From: Desulfobacteraceae bacterium
GTDB taxonomy: Bacteria; Desulfobacterota; Desulfobacteria; Desulfobacterales; SURF-15
Direction of reading: 5' to 3'
Length of the DNA: 25,548 nt
Assembly (NCBI GenBank): GCA_003599475.1
Contig: QZKK01000078.1
Span: 1 to 25,548, forward strand
Shown here: positions 22,401 through 25,548 of the stretch, one piece after another
How the letters are laid out: every line of letters begins with the position of its first letter
How positions within the stretch are numbered: position 1 is the stretch's first letter
Notes under the pieces: model-generated
What the model was told of the DNA's origin: nothing
Seen by the model: only the letters and a program-made list of their open reading frames with translations
Databases searched by the model: none
Program-made: the position numbers and the translations under genes

Positions 22401-23717
22401 CTATTTTTTCCGCTGGGAGTACCTGTCCTCGGTTCGATCCTGCAGAAAGATGTGATCGAATCGCGCGGAGTCGGCTTCACTGTACCACCGGTGCCCCAGT
22501 TCCCGGCAGCCTGTGCAGGCCTTCCGGGGAATATGTATGGCCAGCACGCGTTTGTTCCGATCCGAATCGGATTCGATCTGCAAGGCACCGCTGCAGGCCT
22601 CGCAGACACGAATGGTTTCCCTCTGTTTTTCCATGATCCCATCGGTATCGTAAAAGATGCTCCGGGTGCGTTCCTGGAAAGGACCGCAGGGGAGCGCGGC
22701 TTCTTTTATCCGGTGCCGGTTCCGCCAGTTTTCGAGTGTGATCTCTTCGATATCCCGGATCCATTGCGTAACTTCCGGTTTCTGCCGGATCTTTTCCGGG
22801 TCGTAATCCGGCTCCCGGATGTTTCCGTAGTCTAAGCCTGCCATCGCCAGAATGATGCCGAGATTGACATAGGGAAGCGCCCCCTCGATGGAGTAGCCGC
22901 CCTCCAGGACCGCGATATCGGGCTTGAGCATCTCGGTCAGTTTGGCATACCCCTGGGCGGAAAAGTTCATGTGCGTGATGGGGTCCGTATAGTGGTTGTC
23001 CTGTCCTGCCGAATTGACGATCAGCTCGGGCTTGAAGTCATCGAGGATTGGCGCGATGATCCTTTCTGCCGCCATCAGAATTCCTTCTTCCGAGGTATAG
23101 GGTGGAAGCGGGATATTGACCGTGGTCCCCTCGGCCGTCGGTCCTCCTCTTTCTTTGGGAAATCCGGAGCCGGGATAAAGGGTGCGGCCGTCCTGGTGGA
23201 TCGAGATGAACAATGTTTCCGGATCATGCCAGTAGATGTCCTGGGTGCCGTCCCCGTGATGGCAGTCGGTGTCGACGATCGCCACCTTCCCGATCCCGTA
23301 TGCCTGTCTGAGGTATTCGATCATGATGGCTTCGATGTTGACGTTGCAGAATCCTCTGGCGCCGTGAACCACCCGCATCGCATGATGCCCGGGAGGGCGC
23401 ACCAGGGCAAACCCCCTTTGCACCTTCCGATCGAGTACGGCCATACCGATGGTTTTCGCCCCGCCGGCGCTGATGAAGTGGGACTCGGTCATCACGCTCC
23501 AGGGGTCGGGAACACAGAAGTGGACGCGCTGGACGTCCTGAATGGTGACCAGGTCCGGTTTGAATTCGACGATCCCTTCGATATCGAGCAGACCTTCCTC
23601 GAGCACCTGGTCCTGTGTGTAGAGCAGCCGTTCTTCTCTTTCGGGATGGGTGGGGCTGATCGCCCAGTCAAAGGCCGGAAAGAAGACAAGCCCGGTTCTA
23701 TACTTGGCCTGGATCAT
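22401..23717 (-). CDS. Histone deacetylase-family amidohydrolase with C-terminal four-cysteine domain
   Basis: A 438-residue member of the HDAC/AcuC/acetylpolyamine amidohydrolase superfamily, zinc hydrolases that remove acyl groups from amines. The active site is complete: RPPGHHA (H111, H112), DTDCHHGDG (D149, zinc ligands D151 and H153), D240 in SAGQDNHYTD, and Y275 in LEGGYS. In bacteria substrates are usually small acyl-amines or protein lysines. After about residue 365 a tail carries C372-x-x-C375 and C401-x-x-C404, with the look of a zinc ribbon not found in the standard enzyme. AGGAG lies six bases before the ATG. The start overlaps the hydantoinase-like gene by 20 bases, so the two are translationally coupled and likely act on the same compound. 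Confidence 0.92.
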   Translation of the reverse strand: MIQAKYRTGLVFFPAFDWAISPTHPEREERLLYTQDQVLEEGLLDIEGIVEFKPDLVTIQDVQRVHFCVPDPWSVMTESHFISAGGAKTIGMAVLDRKVQRGFALVRPPGHHAMRVVHGARGFCNVNIEAIMIEYLRQAYGIGKVAIVDTDCHHGDGTQDIYWHDPETLFISIHQDGRTLYPGSGFPKERGGPTAEGTTVNIPLPPYTSEEGILMAAERIIAPILDDFKPELIVNSAGQDNHYTDPITHMNFSAQGYAKLTEMLKPDIAVLEGGYSIEGALPYVNLGIILAMAGLDYGNIREPDYDPEKIRQKPEVTQWIRDIEEITLENWRNRHRIKEAALPCGPFQERTRSIFYDTDGIMEKQRETIRVCEACSGALQIESDSDRNKRVLAIHIPRKACTGCRELGHRWYSEADSARFDHIFLQDRTEDRYSQRKK

Positions 23718-25419
23718 GAAAGACTCCTGGTGGAGCTGAATTGGAAATGCTTTGGATCAGCTTGTCGTATCCATGGATGAGCCCGGGTCTGACCTGCACC
23801 CGCACCCGAATGTTTTTGCCGGTGGTATAAAATCCGCGCACCATATTGAACTGCATCTCTTCGAGAACTTCCATTTCGAGGTGGTCGGGGTTTGCGCCCC
23901 GCTGAATCGCTTTTTTCTCCAGCAGCTTCAACGCTTTCTTGACGGCGTCGCTGCTGGTGAAGTCCTTTCCGATCCTTTCGGTGTAATTTTCCTCCGGGGC
24001 AGTGGAGATGTTCTGCTCGGTATCGGCAAAAAAAGTGACTTCACAGGTGGTTCGGGCCAGGGCCGCGCCGATGGCATTGGCCAATTCCCAATGCGGTATC
24101 ACCCGCACCTTATACTTGGAAATCTTCTCGAAATGTCTGGCAAAATATGGGGCCGGGCCTCCCATGACCAGAAGCTCGCTCGGCTTGACGCTGTATCCGT
24201 CCCTCAGCTCATGAACGGTGTAAACCGGCTTGCTGTTTGCGCGTTGGATCATCCGCTCGGCGGAGTCCAAAATGAGGCGGCAGGTATGATCGAATATTTT
24301 CAATGCGGCCGCTTCCACCGGTAACCCCATGGCGGCCGAAATCGATTCCAATCCACGTACCGATCTCTCCTTGTCGGTTCCTTCGATACATTCCAGGACG
24401 CATATGGCATCGGTGGGTGTCGGGGTGGGTCCTCCATAGGCCATGGCCGGTCCGAGACGATCGGGACCGATGCTCAACCGCCCGTTTGAATATCGGATCC
24501 GGCTGTCGCCGCCGATGCCGATCGAGACGGTATCCAGCGAGCGGATCAGCGTTTTGTATCCTCCAAGCTCGATTCCGAGAGGATCCAGCAGGGGGTCCTG
24601 GTCGACCAGAATGGCCATATCCGTCGTGGTTCCTCCGATATCCATCACCATCGAGTCGATCCCTTTGCCGGCGAATGCGAGCGAACCCATCACGCTGGCC
24701 GCCGGGCCCGAAAGGATCGTTTGGCCGGGATACTCTATGGAGGATTGAAACTTCATGTTCCCGCCGTCGGCCTTCAGGATTCGGATCGGGAGTGAAAGCC
24801 CCTTTGCCTCGAGAGAACTCTCAACGGCGGAATAGAACGATTTATGCAGGGGGTAGACGGCTGCATTGAGATAGGCTGTGGCGATCCTGCGAGGGAAATT
24901 GAGGCCGCCCGAGATTCGATGCCCGAGAAACACTTTTTCCACATACGGCTTGAGAATTTCGCCGATTCCGACTTCGTGAGCAGGGTTGCGGACCGAAAAT
25001 TTTCCGACAATGGCCGCAAGGCGGATCCCCTCCGACTGCAGCCGCCGTCCGATCGATTTGATCTCTTCCGGATGAATCGGACAATTCTCGCGGCCCCGGT
25101 GGTCGATGGCACCGGAAACCTTGAAGTAGTGCTCGTTTGTGCGATAAACTTCAGGATCGATTCCGGGGCCGCAGGATACGATCACTCCCACCGGCGGAAG
25201 CTGATTCTGAACGATCGCATTGGTCGTAAGGGTCGTGCTCAAAACCACCCGGCGGATTCGGGCCGGATCGATCCCCTCCGTTATCTCTTCAAGGATGGAA
25301 AGAACCGTCTCGAACAGGTTCTTAGGGTTGGTAGAAACCTTCTTTTCATTGATCAGGCCCTCCTCACCCATCAGAACCGCGTCTGCGTGAGTGCCTCCGA
25401 CATCGAGTCCGATTATCAT
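23698..25419 (-). CDS. Hydantoinase/oxoprolinase family protein (HyuA-like)
   Basis: A 573-residue protein of the ATP-dependent hydantoinase A/5-oxoprolinase/acetone carboxylase beta family. The ASKHA-type phosphate-binding opening MIIGLDVGGTHADAVL, the VLSTTLTTNAIVQNQLP segment and a second phosphate loop VMDIGGTTTDMAIL are all clear. Such proteins phosphorylate a carbonyl oxygen to open lactam or imide rings or to activate a ketone. It is somewhat shorter than many HyuA proteins (about 650-700 residues), mainly at the C-terminus. No hyuB partner is adjacent. The start is fixed by the N-terminal motif, although the ribosome site is poor. It overlaps the HDAC-like gene by 20 bases at its 3' end and has a promoter candidate upstream. 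Confidence 0.92.
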   Translation of the reverse strand: MIIGLDVGGTHADAVLMGEEGLINEKKVSTNPKNLFETVLSILEEITEGIDPARIRRVVLSTTLTTNAIVQNQLPPVGVIVSCGPGIDPEVYRTNEHYFKVSGAIDHRGRENCPIHPEEIKSIGRRLQSEGIRLAAIVGKFSVRNPAHEVGIGEILKPYVEKVFLGHRISGGLNFPRRIATAYLNAAVYPLHKSFYSAVESSLEAKGLSLPIRILKADGGNMKFQSSIEYPGQTILSGPAASVMGSLAFAGKGIDSMVMDIGGTTTDMAILVDQDPLLDPLGIELGGYKTLIRSLDTVSIGIGGDSRIRYSNGRLSIGPDRLGPAMAYGGPTPTPTDAICVLECIEGTDKERSVRGLESISAAMGLPVEAAALKIFDHTCRLILDSAERMIQRANSKPVYTVHELRDGYSVKPSELLVMGGPAPYFARHFEKISKYKVRVIPHWELANAIGAALARTTCEVTFFADTEQNISTAPEENYTERIGKDFTSSDAVKKALKLLEKKAIQRGANPDHLEMEVLEEMQFNMVRGFYTTGKNIRVRVQVRPGLIHGYDKLIQSISNSAPPGVFHDPGQV

Positions 25420-25495
25420 GGCCGTTTCCAGTGTTGCGGTGGGGTCGCCGGGCCCTAAGCGGCGGATGCAGCGCTCTGGAGCCGTCTTTTAACGG

Positions 25496-25524
25496 AACCT
25501 AACCAAAAAGAAACCCCGTGTCAA
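25496..25524 (-). promoter_or_regulatory. Candidate promoter for the hydantoinase-HDAC genes
   Basis: On the minus strand TTGACA (25519-25524) is followed after 17 bases by TAGGTT (25496-25501). The -35 is exact, and the -10 keeps the first T, second A and last T. Transcription would begin near 25489, giving a leader of about 70 bases before the ATG at 25419. The rest of 25420-25548 shows no gene. Confidence 0.45.
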
Positions 25525-25548
25525 TAAGGGATGCAGGGACACAGGACT

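Noticed and set aside
22971..23780. A 269-codon plus-strand open frame opposite the HDAC-like gene
   Set aside because: It is antisense to the zinc-site motifs and is a composition artefact.
1..25548. CRISPR array, tRNA, rRNA, transposase or phage genes
   Set aside because: I looked through both strands and saw no regularly spaced repeats, no tRNA or rRNA-like segments and no recognisable transposase, integrase or phage proteins.

Overview
The window looks like chromosomal DNA of an anaerobic, probably sulfur-metabolising bacterium, most likely a Desulfobacterota (delta-proteobacterial) sulfate reducer or a close relative. This rests on gene content, not on a marker gene: an HdrC/HdrB pair with intact iron-sulfur motifs, paired YeeE/YedE sulfur transporters with a metallo-beta-lactamase/rhodanese protein, a cobamide-type URO-D family methyltransferase homologue, a beta-keto acid cleavage enzyme and a non-histidine HisD-family dehydrogenase. 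Most genes are GC-rich, with a visibly AT-richer block at about 3.6-6.9 kb. No rRNA, tRNA, IS element or CRISPR array was seen.

Layout. (A) 1-3.6 kb, rightward: a Gfo/Idh/MocA oxidoreductase cut by the left edge, a second Gfo/Idh/MocA oxidoreductase, and a URO-D/MtaA-like protein that lacks the usual zinc-ligating cysteine. The spacers hold short direct repeats and what look like decayed dispersed repeats. (B) 3.6-6.9 kb, AT-richer: two GNAT acetyltransferases, a DUF4440/SnoaL-like lipoprotein and a secreted HEIGH zinc metallopeptidase. (C) 6.9-11.2 kb: a HAD phosphatase overlapping hrpB by 4 nt, then an EamA transporter whose start codon is preceded by a perfect 9-bp inverted repeat. (D) 11.2-16.2 kb, sulfur locus: leftward yeeE, yeeE, MBL-rhodanese and sixA diverge from rightward hdrC-hdrB. 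A frameshifted gene remnant lies at the far left of this block. (E) 16.2-16.9 kb: a vapBC toxin-antitoxin pair with a palindrome over its -10 box. (F) 17-25.4 kb, catabolic block: an SDR epimerase convergent with a 3-hydroxyacyl-CoA dehydrogenase plus HpsN/HisD-like dehydrogenase pair; divergent from these, a second 3-hydroxyacyl-CoA dehydrogenase plus BKACE; and on the opposite strand a hydantoinase/oxoprolinase plus HDAC-like amidohydrolase pair.

How they may work together (inference). Block D could import sulfane sulfur (YeeE), process it as persulfide (MBL-rhodanese) and couple thiol/disulfide chemistry to electron carriers (HdrCB). Block F reads as oxidation of a hydroxy acid followed by acetyl-CoA-dependent cleavage of the keto acid, with HyuA and the HDAC-like enzyme opening or deacylating an amide or lactam precursor. 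The real substrate cannot be read from sequence. I did not find a clearly new defence or mobile system. The most unusual items are the HdrCB/YeeE/MBL locus, the HDAC-like protein with a four-cysteine tail coupled to HyuA, and the hairpin at the EamA start.
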